Source: Dysgonomonas hofstadii
GTDB taxonomy: Bacteria > Bacteroidota > Bacteroidia > Bacteroidales > Dysgonomonadaceae
Length of the DNA: 64,000 nucleotides
Assembly: GCF_014196915.1 (NCBI RefSeq)
Contig: NZ_JACIEP010000016.1
Span: 1-64,000 of the forward strand
Direction: 5' to 3'
This document shows positions 1-7,464 of this stretch, one piece after another. A model generated the notes under the pieces. The model was given only the letters and a program-made list of their open reading frames with translations, had not been told where the DNA came from and searched no databases. The position numbers and the translations under genes were made by a program. Each line of letters opens with the position of its first letter. Positions within the stretch are counted from its first letter, which is position 1.

Positions 1-76
1 TCTGACATTTTAAAGGGTTAAACTTTTGGTTTTATCTAGCAATACAAACTTAATTGTTTGCCCTTTAACTGTCAGA
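1..76. repeat. Imperfect inverted repeat at the window edge
   Basis: The stretch 1-17 (TCTGACA..TTAAAGGG) is the near-complement of 61-76 (CCCTTTAA..TGTCAGA), about 15 paired bases around a 43-nt spacer. It lies just past the stop of the RES pseudogene. It could be a weak terminator or the end of a small repeat; the window edge prevents a decision. Confidence 0.4.
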
Positions 77-87
77 TCAGATCGAAA

Positions 88-1059
88 CTATTTCAAATAA
101 GGGTCTCCAAATATTTGCTTTGATTTATCAGAATTAGGAGAAAAATACTCAAATTTATTCAATTTATCATTCCAAAATGAGTCTGCAAAAACCATCATAT
201 CGCTTTGTGTTCCTTTTTTTGAAGCAAGTATAGCTACTCTGAAACCTACAAAATCTAAATATTCATGAATATTACCCCAAAAAGCAAAATTACAATGACC
301 TAATCCTCGTGTTGAAGGATATTGAATTGCTTGGGTATTCTCTCCAATAAAAAATTTGTGACTTATGTGATAAGCAGCACAATACTGATTTCCTTCACTA
401 TATGAATCAGGTAGTATCCTTGTGAATTCCTCTCGAAGAAAATTAAATAAGATATATCTTTTCATATTTTCTTCTTCGGATAATTCATTCAAATAGATAA
501 ATCTTGAACAATCACTATAACTAAAATTCGATTTATGTTTATATACAATTAATGCAAAAAAATCCTTTTCCTTTAAACGAGTTTCTAATATCGCCGTTGA
601 CGACATTAAACTTGTATACAATACTGATTGATGAGGCTTATTTAATCGTTGATAATTATTTACGTGTTCTGAAGGTCTTTCCCATACATCTGCTAAAGCT
701 TGAAATTCTTTAATATTGAGAGTTTCAAACCTGATTCCTTTATCGTTAGATTAAAATTCGTTTTCCTCAGAAAACTTACGTATCCGAAAAAAATAGTAAG
801 GTATATTAGAAGAAACTCCCTTTGGTTCAATATTGTATTTGAAATGAGGGAAGAACTTATGACCCTGAAAATCGATATTGAAAAGAGAATTAATAACAGA
901 TTGTATTCTGTTATCTATGGATGAATCGATATGACATGATGTTTTATAATTATCAATTTCTCTATTAATTTTTTCTAATGAATAATTTCTCAATAAATGT
1001 TTCCAACTAAGTATTTCTTCGGTAGAATTTATTGAATGATAAATAAAACTATTTGCCAT
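88..1059 (-). pseudogene. RES-domain protein, interrupted by one in-frame TAA
   Basis: Reading from the ATG at 1059 gives 102 residues ending FRIRKFSEENEF, then a TAA at 751-753. The same frame then stays open for 221 codons to the TAG at 88-90. The downstream part has WERPSEHVNNYQRLNKP, VLYTSLMSSTAILETR and a YPSTR motif, the order seen in RES-domain proteins, which are NAD-degrading toxins in RES/Xre modules. Without the stop the protein would be about 324 residues, with a long N-terminal extension before the RES fold. No Xre antitoxin gene is adjacent. The usual toxin antitoxin layout is therefore not seen. A suppressed stop or a sequencing error would restore the gene. The RES assignment rests on motif order and is fairly secure; the loss of function is an inference. 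Confidence 0.72.
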
Positions 1060-1197
1060 TATATATTTAGTAGATAATATTACTTCTATTCAGTTTTGAT
1101 AAAGGTAATAATTTTCTCAAAATCCTCGCAATACGAATACGATACTTTAATGCTATATTCCAATGTATTGGCACTGCTATGGCTTAGGAATCCACTC

Positions 1198-1247
1198 TCT
1201 CAATTCATAAATCAAGTCTAAATCTTCAAGAAATTGGTTCGAGAATA
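1198..1247. repeat. Degenerate repeat bordering element A (copy 1)
   Basis: Positions 1198-1232 match 24103-24137 with three differences, all transitions. Copy 1 then has an 11-nt insertion (ATTGGTTCGAG), after which AATAGAACGTTTAAG resumes against AATAGAACATTTAAG. The two copies flank the whole stretch holding elements A and B and the two resistance-like genes. It may be the 3' end of a duplicated target gene. Confidence 0.5.
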
Positions 1248-1257
1248 GAACGTTTAA

Positions 1258-1265
1258 GGGTACTT
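1258..1265. other. Putative left attachment core of element A (GGGTACTT)
   Basis: The 8-mer GGGTACTT recurs within the 16-bp cores at 12462-12477 and 23085-23100. Each of the three sites is followed within about 30 bases by a hairpin with T-rich plus-strand flank. Here the first arm-type repeat begins 54 bases past the core, and in element B 53 bases past it. That shared geometry supports this as the left end, although only 8 bases are identical. Confidence 0.55.
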
Positions 1266-1270
1266 TTGAG

Positions 1271-1309
1271 AAAGCTAACTGTCAAATTAAAAGATAGTTA
1301 GCTTTTTTT
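1271..1309 (+). terminator. Rho-independent terminator beside the left core of element A
   Basis: AAAGCTAACT (1271-1280) pairs with AGTTAGCTTT (1296-1305), and a T run continues to 1309. The T run lies on the plus strand, so it would stop transcription entering from a plus-strand gene left of 1258. No such gene was recognised. Confidence 0.65.
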
Positions 1310-1319
1310 ATTCTACAAA

Positions 1320-1340
1320 CTGCACCACATTTGCACCACA
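1320..1340. promoter_or_regulatory. Arm-type integrase sites, left end of element A
   Basis: Two direct repeats, CTGCACCACA (1320-1329) and TTGCACCACA (1331-1340), lie 11 bases apart. The same decamer is at 12313-12322, with an inverted near-copy at 12292-12301, at the other end of the element. Repeats of this kind at both ends are what arm-binding tyrosine integrases use. Confidence 0.6.
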
Positions 1341-1346
1341 AAAGGT

Positions 1347-1826
1347 TTAGTTTTGTATATTATTCTTTAAATCATTAGAAAATTCAAAATAAATTTCAGA
1401 TGGAGATTTAACCACTCTACATTTATAAGCTGATAAAGAAGAGGACATATTAGTTAGTATATCTAATATAATTGCCTTAACAATTGCATCTCTATTAAAA
1501 TGAGTATTCTGACTAAATATGCTATCCAATACAGCCAAAATATTAGTTTTATTTTTTATTAGAGATGGACAATGAAAACATAGAAATCCATTATCCCTAT
1601 TTGCTCCAAAATAGAAAAAAAATGTAATATCAATATCAATTTCCTCTTTTTGTGTGAAAAATGTAAAAAAATCAATATTATCCTTTTGAGCAGATAGCAG
1701 AGCAGGTTCAATCTCAAGAATGTGAGATAATTTTAGAACAACTTTATCCTCATAAGAAACATACAATTGATTATTTACTTTAGTAAAATTTGAATTTATG
1801 TAATTTCTACTGGTTTCTCTTTTCAT
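1347..1826 (-). CDS. Hypothetical protein, last gene of the radical SAM operon
   Basis: This 159-residue protein is not recognised. It has no signal peptide, no clear membrane helix and no familiar catalytic motif; the middle is rich in Phe and Ile, and Cys residues occur at 'FLCFHCP'. It starts 8 bases after the pentapeptide-repeat gene stops, so it is probably translated from the same message as the four genes upstream. The gene ends a few bases inside the arm-type sites at the left end of element A. Its place at the end of a tight operon suggests a partner or regulatory role for the system, but nothing in the sequence defines one. Confidence 0.6.
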   Translation of the reverse strand: MKRETSRNYINSNFTKVNNQLYVSYEDKVVLKLSHILEIEPALLSAQKDNIDFFTFFTQKEEIDIDITFFFYFGANRDNGFLCFHCPSLIKNKTNILAVLDSIFSQNTHFNRDAIVKAIILDILTNMSSSLSAYKCRVVKSPSEIYFEFSNDLKNNIQN

Positions 1827-1834
1827 TTTTTTTC

Positions 1835-2839
1835 TTATATGTTTGACATTTTCTTACCCAAAGCTGTAACTCCAATTCCCAATAACACAATAGATATTAA
1901 TATCTGAATAACAGTTGCTATTTTCCCCATTCCTAAAACTTCAACAGTTCCAAAAATAGAAAGAGAAGATATTAGAATGGAACCATATATTATATTTCCA
2001 ATGGCATCAATAGAAAGTCCACAATCAGGTATATAGACTCTTATAACTTCATTTTTTATTGCCATCCCTGAAGGATTACATTCATCCAAATAAGGTAAAG
2101 TAGAATAAATTATAGCAAAAAATAGAACATTTCCAAAGTACACTAATATAGGATTAGTTATTCTAACACCATAACCCCAGAAAAAAGCACCAAAGACTAA
2201 ATCTAAAAACCTTTTTAATCTACTTTTATATGATTTACGAAGGAAACAACGTTGATAATAATAATAGTCAAGGCAATTATCATCATATCCATTGTTCTCT
2301 AAAGTTAATTTTATCAATTTTGCTATTTCACTTTTTCTAGCCCACACCCTTCGTTCATCCAGTTTATCATCTATAAATTTAATTGCAATTTTAGTTGTTG
2401 GACAGTAAATACCATTATATTTTTTTTCAATATTGCAAATGTTATCTTCTAAGGGTTTTAACTTACAGATATAAAAGTCTTGCACTATTGTTTTGTCGTA
2501 TTTAATAGGTTTTCGCTCTTTTCCTGTATTGAAAGAATATCCAAATTCAGTCTTGACAACAAAAATGTTATTTGTTTTAAGTCCATTTAAGTACGCGCCA
2601 TCAAAAGATGTCTTTGTGCAATCGCAATCATTAATTTTAGTAGAATATAGAACAGCTTTGTTAAATTCAACACAATATAAATCACAATCATGAAATTCTG
2701 CATAACTTAAATCTGAATGATTAAATTTACAATAACATAGACTGCAATTATAAAATTTGACCCCAATTAAACATCCTTTTTGAAAATCAAAATTATCAAG
2801 ATTCATATCCCTATATTCTGTCCTATATGCTAAAGCCAT
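1835..2839 (-). CDS. Pentapeptide-repeat protein with C-terminal two-TM channel-like domain
   Basis: Of 334 residues, about 12-90 follow the pentapeptide-repeat pattern of a bulky residue every fifth position (DLSYAEFHDCDLYCVEF around 43-59), which builds a right-handed beta-helix. A WGYGVR motif near 221-226 precedes a membrane helix at about 228-249, a weakly pore-like hydrophobic segment at 283-300 and a second helix at 305-327. This order matches the known pentapeptide-repeat/Ion_trans_2 fusions, but no canonical TxGYG selectivity filter is seen. The start overlaps the end of the radical SAM gene by 10 bases, implying coupled translation. In this operon it is the only membrane protein and so the natural candidate for an effector. 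The architecture is visible; channel activity is inferred. Confidence 0.72.
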   Translation of the reverse strand: MALAYRTEYRDMNLDNFDFQKGCLIGVKFYNCSLCYCKFNHSDLSYAEFHDCDLYCVEFNKAVLYSTKINDCDCTKTSFDGAYLNGLKTNNIFVVKTEFGYSFNTGKERKPIKYDKTIVQDFYICKLKPLEDNICNIEKKYNGIYCPTTKIAIKFIDDKLDERRVWARKSEIAKLIKLTLENNGYDDNCLDYYYYQRCFLRKSYKSRLKRFLDLVFGAFFWGYGVRITNPILVYFGNVLFFAIIYSTLPYLDECNPSGMAIKNEVIRVYIPDCGLSIDAIGNIIYGSILISSLSIFGTVEVLGMGKIATVIQILISIVLLGIGVTALGKKMSNI

Positions 2840-3693
2840 TTTGGAAAAGATTTTCTAATATTATCTTTAGATAATTCCAAATTTAATTTGGAAATAGCAT
2901 TTTTTAAAGGGGAAGTATTAAGATGACTATGCTCATCATTAAACAACATTCCACAACTAGTTATTTGGTTGGAATTAATTGCTATAATTTCAGAGTTAGG
3001 TTCTATAATTATATAATTATCATTTTCAACATTTTTTGAAAAATAGATTGGAAAAGTTTTTTTTGTGTCAATTTTATTTAATTGAGTCTGTATTTCTTCG
3101 CAACTCACTGATAATTTATTGTACTTAAAAACATCATTCATTTTCCCCCTACGACGAAGTTGATATACTTTCCAGATATCAATATTGAAACTAGATATTA
3201 GCTCAAAGATAGCTTGCAATTCATTAACATTATGAATAGTAGCTACTGTGCCTATCTTTATCTTAGGAGTTAGCTTATTATTATCATTTTTAAAATCATC
3301 AACTATCTTGATAGCATTTATTACATATTCTGTATGATTTATATTTGTTCTTAATATATGCTGTGTATCCTTTTTAATTCCATCAATAGGAAAAGCTACC
3401 CAATCTAAATAAGGTATAATTTGCTCTAATATATTAATTTCTATGGAATTAGTTTGAATTGCTAGTTTTATATTCAACTTATTAGCATAAGAACAAAAAT
3501 CAATAATATCAGGATTTATCAATGGTTCTCCTCCAGACACTATGATTCTAATATTATCATATTTTGATAGAAAATCTAATAATTCAAATTTCTGTTTTTT
3601 GGATATTTCTTTTGTATATTTATTTGACCCATAACAATATGGACAATCTAAATTGCATACTCCATGAATCATGTAATCTATCGATAATTCCAT
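2830..3693 (-). CDS. Viperin-like radical SAM enzyme
   Basis: The 287-residue protein has the radical SAM cluster motif CxxxCxxC at Cys13, Cys17 and Cys20, a GGEP SAM-binding motif at 54-57 and QTNS at 80-83. It lacks the Cys-rich SPASM tail of peptide-modifying enzymes. The region IKIGTVATIHNVNEL followed by IWKVYQ (173-178) and later NDNYIIIEP resembles, in order and spacing, the segments of viperin that read FKINSVINRFNV, RWKVFQ and DSYLILDE. Viperins convert CTP or other NTPs to chain-terminating ddhNTPs, and prokaryotic viperins often sit beside nucleotide kinases. The next gene upstream encodes such a kinase, 5 bases away. Radical SAM membership is firm. The viperin-like assignment comes from reading motifs only; another small radical SAM subfamily remains possible. 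Confidence 0.62.
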   Translation of the reverse strand: MELSIDYMIHGVCNLDCPYCYGSNKYTKEISKKQKFELLDFLSKYDNIRIIVSGGEPLINPDIIDFCSYANKLNIKLAIQTNSIEINILEQIIPYLDWVAFPIDGIKKDTQHILRTNINHTEYVINAIKIVDDFKNDNNKLTPKIKIGTVATIHNVNELQAIFELISSFNIDIWKVYQLRRRGKMNDVFKYNKLSVSCEEIQTQLNKIDTKKTFPIYFSKNVENDNYIIIEPNSEIIAINSNQITSCGMLFNDEHSHLNTSPLKNAISKLNLELSKDNIRKSFPKWL

Positions 3694-3698
3694 ATAAA

Positions 3699-4589
3699 TT
3701 AGAAATAAAAGTCATGAATATCTTCCCAATCGTATATAAAGTTTTTATTTAAGGATTCAACAAACATTTCAGCTGTATGATTAGTGTGAATTTCTTCCTT
3801 GTCTCTTGCTAAAATTGTTATAGGAATTAATGGTATTTTATTGAAAAGTGCACCGCTAGTTCTCTTATGACCATCCCAAATATATAAATTATCTTTATAC
3901 ATTACAACCTGAATAGGGTAATTATAATCAAACCCATTTTTCATAATACTATCTCTAACGTTCTTGGCTTCTTCTGAACCTAGTTTGCGAACATGTTCAG
4001 TTGGGTAAAGTGATTTGGGTGAAACCCAATATCTGGGAAAGTCTTTTTCTTTCTCTTTAAAAAGAGTAATAATTAAATTACAAATATCTTCTACTGAAGA
4101 ATATGATGTATCTATAACTAAATTATAATTTTCAAAGTTAAGACAATCTATATTATATAATTTTTTAAATCGCCTAACTTCTACCATTTTTCTTTCTTGT
4201 AATGTACTAATTCTTTCTTCTATACTTTTGGCATCAGGCTCATTTATTCTATTTTCATCTAGAAAAACTCGTTGAGCAGCAATTTCTGGTTTTACTGTTA
4301 AATATATTTTGTATGAACTTTTAACAAAATGCCACGCTAGTCTAGAATCTAAAATATAATTTTCTTTTGCTTTATCTAGTTCCATTAAATAATTATCAAT
4401 GTAATCATCTATATCTTTGTTCTTTTCTGAAAAATAATTGAGTTCAAGAGTGTTCATGCCTCTTTCTTCTGCAATTTTTCTTTGCATTAACCCAGTATAA
4501 ATATACTGATAGCCTAATTTTTCAGTCAAAAGTTTTGCAACACTACTTTTACCGCTACCTAAATCACCTGTTATAGAAATACTACTCAT
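3699..4589 (-). CDS. Cytidylate-kinase-like P-loop protein fused to a ParB/sulfiredoxin-like domain
   Basis: From the ATG at 4589 the protein is 296 residues, beginning MSSISITGDLGSGKSS with a Walker A motif at once. An earlier GTG at 4613 would add eight residues and overlap the Nudix gene. The first 180 residues follow the (d)CMP/AMP-type kinase plan, with YIYTG, LDSRLAW and an Arg-rich lid. The C-terminal part has PIQVV followed by IWDGHKRTSGAL, the pattern of ParB/Srx-like nucleotide-binding domains. The kinase could feed nucleotides to the radical SAM enzyme, and the fused domain might sense or bind a product. I know of no established role for this fusion. The kinase fold is well supported; substrate is not. 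Confidence 0.68.
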   Translation of the reverse strand: MSSISITGDLGSGKSSVAKLLTEKLGYQYIYTGLMQRKIAEERGMNTLELNYFSEKNKDIDDYIDNYLMELDKAKENYILDSRLAWHFVKSSYKIYLTVKPEIAAQRVFLDENRINEPDAKSIEERISTLQERKMVEVRRFKKLYNIDCLNFENYNLVIDTSYSSVEDICNLIITLFKEKEKDFPRYWVSPKSLYPTEHVRKLGSEEAKNVRDSIMKNGFDYNYPIQVVMYKDNLYIWDGHKRTSGALFNKIPLIPITILARDKEEIHTNHTAEMFVESLNKNFIYDWEDIHDFYF

Positions 4590-4606
4590 TTTATTATTAT
4601 TATAAA

Positions 4607-5047
4607 TTACCACCCAAATTCACTATAATTTTTCTGTTTGTGATACTCTTGAATGAAATGCTTAATATATGGTACAGTATTATCAGGGAGATTGAATATG
4701 TCAGCCCATAATAAACTATCACATTTGTTATACTCTTTATTTATTATTTCAGACAAATTAAAATCTGATGTGAAATAGAACTCAATCCTATCTTCATCTA
4801 AAGAATGTTCTTTTCTGCGATGCATAACATGAACGAGTTGAGTTTTTTGAATATCTAACTTAACTCCTATTTCTTCAAAAACCTCCCTTATGACTCCATT
4901 GATAATAGTTTCATCAGTTTCAAGATGTCCTCCTATAAGACTATATTGATTATCTCTATATCCTGTGTTCTTTCTTTTAGATAATAAAATTTTTTTATCT
5001 CTTATTACACATAGATGTACTGTGGCTATTATATGATATCTATTCAT
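4607..5047 (-). CDS. Nudix hydrolase, first gene of the radical SAM operon
   Basis: The 146-residue protein carries a complete Nudix box: G-x5-E-x7-REVFEEIGV, starting from GGHLETDE near residue 40. Such enzymes cleave nucleoside diphosphates linked to another moiety, including NTPs, capped RNA and nucleotide sugars. The start ATG at 5045-5047 follows a possible TATTTTTG box (minus strand, 5055-5062), so a very short leader is possible. The kinase gene follows at once. In a nucleotide-modifying system it could recycle by-products or remove modified NTPs to protect the host; this role is an inference. Family membership is sure, substrate unknown. Confidence 0.85.
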   Translation of the reverse strand: MNRYHIIATVHLCVIRDKKILLSKRKNTGYRDNQYSLIGGHLETDETIINGVIREVFEEIGVKLDIQKTQLVHVMHRRKEHSLDEDRIEFYFTSDFNLSEIINKEYNKCDSLLWADIFNLPDNTVPYIKHFIQEYHKQKNYSEFGW

Positions 5048-5095
5048 TTTTTTTTCAAAAATACATATTTTTCAATATATAAGCGCTATACTATG

Positions 5096-5683
5096 TCAGA
5101 ATATCAATAAATCATAAGCTTCCATCAGTTCCTCAGTTCTAAGACCAAGATACTTTCTTGTAGTCCTTATATCACTATGGTTGAATAATTCTGATAACTT
5201 CACTAATGCCAATTCAGCATTAGAACCAGCATTATTATATACCTGCCTACCAAACGTTTTTCTCATACTATGAGTTGAGAAGTTTTTAATTTTGAGATTG
5301 TAATTAACCTTTACCTCTTTAAAAACAACATTTATTCTCTGAACTGAATAGACAGAACCTTTTTGACTTGTAAATATATAATCATTAGCTGATTTAGGAT
5401 TTATCTCTTTATAGCAAGCTAAAATATGTTTTTTCACCTGTCCATTAATTTTGATGGTGCGTTGTTTCTTGGTTTTTTTCTCAATAATGGTTAAGATATC
5501 AGTATTGAGTATATCATCCCATTTCAAATTTAATAAATCAGAAATTCTAATTCCAAAGAAAGAACCCAAGGCAATCAATAGACTAAATTTATAGTTTTGG
5601 TCTTGGAATAGTTTTGAGATTAAAAGAATGTTGCTATCCCATTCTAAATAATCAGCAGTTGTATTTTGAAATTTTAGGCTCAT
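5096..5683 (-). CDS. Small tyrosine recombinase
   Basis: At 195 residues this is little more than a catalytic domain. It keeps the active-site set: Arg in FGIRISDLL, HSMRKTFG (HxxR), His in FNHSDIR and the Tyr of TTRKYL. The N-terminal core-binding domain is missing, as in many short Bacteroidetes recombinases. It lies between the cargo operon and the element's regulatory genes, 4 kb from the nearest end, and is separate from the main integrase at 10955-12273. It could act as an invertase, as a resolvase, or as an excision partner, or be left from an older insertion. No inverted crossover sites were found close by. Confidence 0.85.
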   Translation of the reverse strand: MSLKFQNTTADYLEWDSNILLISKLFQDQNYKFSLLIALGSFFGIRISDLLNLKWDDILNTDILTIIEKKTKKQRTIKINGQVKKHILACYKEINPKSANDYIFTSQKGSVYSVQRINVVFKEVKVNYNLKIKNFSTHSMRKTFGRQVYNNAGSNAELALVKLSELFNHSDIRTTRKYLGLRTEELMEAYDLLIF

Positions 5684-5805
5684 AATAATATTCAGTTTTA
5701 GGGTTTATTTGTTGTTAGTGAATGCTTGTTTTAGGGTAAAATATTTAATCGAAAGTTTATCAAGCGTTTAGCTGTTTCACTTATAAGAGAAGTGATTGTT
5801 TTAGG

Positions 5806-5851
5806 GTTGTTGCTTGTTGCTTTTACTTAGGGATTGACAACAAGCAACAAC
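5806..5851. repeat. Strong hairpin sharing its stem with 8531-8574
   Basis: GTTGTTGCTTGTTG (5806-5819) is the perfect complement of CAACAAGCAACAAC (5838-5851), a 14-bp stem. The core GTTGCTTGTTG/CAACAAGCAAC recurs as another hairpin after the RepA-like gene. It lies just past the stop of the DUF2693 gene, so it may be a terminator, but there is no T run on the minus strand. Confidence 0.6.
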
Positions 5852-5854
5852 AAA

Positions 5855-6181
5855 TTACAGTATTGTTATAAGGTTCTCATATCTGAAGGAACGCCACTCT
5901 TGTTCTACAATATCAAAGTATGCCTGTAAGCCATCCAATTTGCGTGGATAACCGCGACCATTGATATTACGTTCAACAGTTTTGGTTAATAGAGTTCCAA
6001 AAGCTTCTCTTAGTTCACCATTTGCTTTCCTATAAATAAAATGTGCTGTTCCATTTATCAACTTGAACTGTAATACTTCAATCAATACAGATATTTGAAG
6101 TGATTGAGTGAGGTTATAACCGCTTAAAACCATATTACTAGCCCTGTTCAATAATGCCAAGTTGTTGATAGCTGTTTTCAT
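5855..6181 (-). CDS. DUF2693 / SH3 beta-barrel fold protein
   Basis: The 108-residue sequence has the pattern of the short DUF2693 family found in Bacteroidetes phages and mobile elements: a helical N-terminus, then FIYRKANGELREAFGTL and a C-terminal AYFDIVEQEWRSFRYENL segment. The function of the family is unknown; the fold is an SH3-like barrel. It is followed downstream by the hairpin at 5806-5851 and preceded by a 64-residue gene 19 bases upstream, so the two probably form one unit. Its presence supports the mobile-element reading of the region. Confidence 0.7.
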   Translation of the reverse strand: MKTAINNLALLNRASNMVLSGYNLTQSLQISVLIEVLQFKLINGTAHFIYRKANGELREAFGTLLTKTVERNINGRGYPRKLDGLQAYFDIVEQEWRSFRYENLITIL

Positions 6182-6200
6182 ATCTTGAAATATTAATAGT

Positions 6201-6395
6201 TTAGAATCTCTTTGTTATATTCCTAGGTTCACCCCATCCATTAAGACGATATATAGCTTTTACAGCGTCTTCGTAATATCCATAGTCTTCAATATGGCGT
6301 GCAGTACTACTTGTAGGTGTAACTGATGTATATTGATAGACAGACCACATATTGCGCTTATGACAGAAATGATATAAACCAACTTTAGCTTTCAT
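6201..6395 (-). CDS. Small hypothetical protein of mobile elements
   Basis: This 64-residue, basic and aromatic-rich protein (MKAKVGLYHFCHKRN start, AIYRLNGWGEP near the end) has no domain I recognise. Short proteins of this look accompany DUF2693-type genes in Bacteroidetes elements. It is the first gene transcribed leftward from the intergenic region 6396-6568, which has two dyad sites and separates it from a divergent XRE regulator. It is probably real because it has a clear ATG, sits close to the next gene and has a plausible promoter region. Confidence 0.5.
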   Translation of the reverse strand: MKAKVGLYHFCHKRNMWSVYQYTSVTPTSSTARHIEDYGYYEDAVKAIYRLNGWGEPRNITKRF

Positions 6396-6423
6396 GTTTT
6401 TGTAATGTTTTATTAATTATTTA

Positions 6424-6514
6424 CACTACAAATATAGTGGTATAACATTACATTTAAAACCAAAAATAAAGAAAACGTAATAGTTTATTGAAGATTTAAC
6501 ACTTTATTGTAGTG
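6424..6514. promoter_or_regulatory. Divergent control region with two CACTA-type dyads
   Basis: CACTA-N6-TAGTG (6424-6439) and CACTT-N5-TAGTG (6500-6514) lie between the leftward 64-residue gene and the rightward XRE gene. They look like two operators for the regulator encoded at 6569, allowing it to control both directions. Confidence 0.45.
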
Positions 6515-6568
6515 ATATATAGATTTGGTAAGTATTTTTGTGAATAATAAACCATTACAAGGTATTAT

Positions 6569-6880
6569 ATGGAAGAATTAAGAATAAAGGAAATACTGAA
6601 ACACCAAGGTAAGACAATGCAAGACTTGGCTGATATGATAGGTATCAATAGGGTAAACTTATCCAATAGTCTTAATGGTAATCCAACATTAGAAAGGTTG
6701 AAACAAGTTGCTGAATATCTAAATGTTGATTTAAAGGACTTATTCAAGGAAACCCAGAAAAAAGATATTGAAGTATTTGGGTTAATTAAGCTCAACGAAG
6801 ATGTTTGTATTATAGATAGCTTTCCAACTCTGGAAGAGGTTTATAGCCAAGCTAAATTATTAAAAGACCACATGGTTTAA
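6569..6880 (+). CDS. XRE-family helix-turn-helix regulator
   Basis: Residues 3-60 of 103 form a Cro/C1-type HTH: IKEILKHQGKTMQDLADMIG, then INRVNLSNSLNGNPTLERLKQVAEYLNV and a DLKDLF end. The remaining 40 residues have no recognised domain. The gene is divergent from the 64-residue gene, with two dyad sites in between, and ends at a shared terminator facing the lipoprotein gene. It is a likely repressor for the element's left-hand genes. Autoregulation is suggested by the dyads but not shown. Confidence 0.85.
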   Translation: MEELRIKEILKHQGKTMQDLADMIGINRVNLSNSLNGNPTLERLKQVAEYLNVDLKDLFKETQKKDIEVFGLIKLNEDVCIIDSFPTLEEVYSQAKLLKDHMV

Positions 6881-6884
6881 TAAA

Positions 6885-6917
6885 AAACCACCATAGAAAT
6901 TATTCTTATGGTGGTTT
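6885..6917. terminator. Bidirectional terminator hairpin
   Basis: AAACCACCATA (6885-6895) pairs exactly with TATGGTGGTTT (6907-6917), an 11-bp stem with an 11-nt loop. It lies between the convergent XRE and lipoprotein genes; A/T-rich flanks on both sides allow it to serve both. Confidence 0.75.
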
Positions 6918-6937
6918 CTAGTGTGTAGGATGTAAGG

Positions 6938-7453
6938 TTATTTGATGTTATATTTTAGGTTTATTGTTTCACCATTAACAACACAATCATCAGGCTCACC
7001 CCAAAACTGACTTTTATACATAAACAGGTCTTTGACCTTCAATGATATTTCCTGTTTATCCAAGTCGATTTTGGTAATAACCATTGACCCCTTTTTATCA
7101 CTTTTATTAGGGGTATATTCATAGAAATTGGTAGCACTAATCGTATATTCAAAATAAAAATCATCATATTGGGTTATGTCATCACCAATTTTAATTTTGC
7201 TTAAATCTGATATATCCCAAACACAATAAAATCTTTTTAGTAAATCATCCTTATCTGCCAAAAGGTGAAATTCAAAGAATGTACCATAGAAAGCTGCATC
7301 TACATAGTATATAGGAATATTCTGATTATCAACTACGATTTTTGCATCTTTGCCTGAATAAATGGAATATTCATCATCATCATTGTCATCACCACAAGAA
7401 ATGAAGCTAATAAAGAATAATGTAACTACAATGAAATATAAATTCTTCTTCAT
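6938..7453 (-). CDS. Lipoprotein of unknown function
   Basis: The 171-residue protein starts MKKNLYFIVVTLFFISFISC, a lipoprotein signal ending in a lipobox Cys at residue 20. Directly after it comes GDDNDDDEYS, the acidic start typical of Bacteroidetes surface-exposed lipoproteins. The rest is beta-rich with no recognised domain. The gene follows an outer-membrane barrel gene with 11 bases between them, so the two may form an envelope pair on element A. Role unknown. Confidence 0.75.
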   Translation of the reverse strand: MKKNLYFIVVTLFFISFISCGDDNDDDEYSIYSGKDAKIVVDNQNIPIYYVDAAFYGTFFEFHLLADKDDLLKRFYCVWDISDLSKIKIGDDITQYDDFYFEYTISATNFYEYTPNKSDKKGSMVITKIDLDKQEISLKVKDLFMYKSQFWGEPDDCVVNGETINLKYNIK

Positions 7454-7464
7454 AATCTCTTAAT

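Noticed and set aside
1225-1265. Possible tRNA 3' end (TTGGTTCGAG) at the left core
   Set aside because: No acceptor stem or anticodon arm can be drawn, and the matching copy at 24103-24150 lacks the TTCGAG part.
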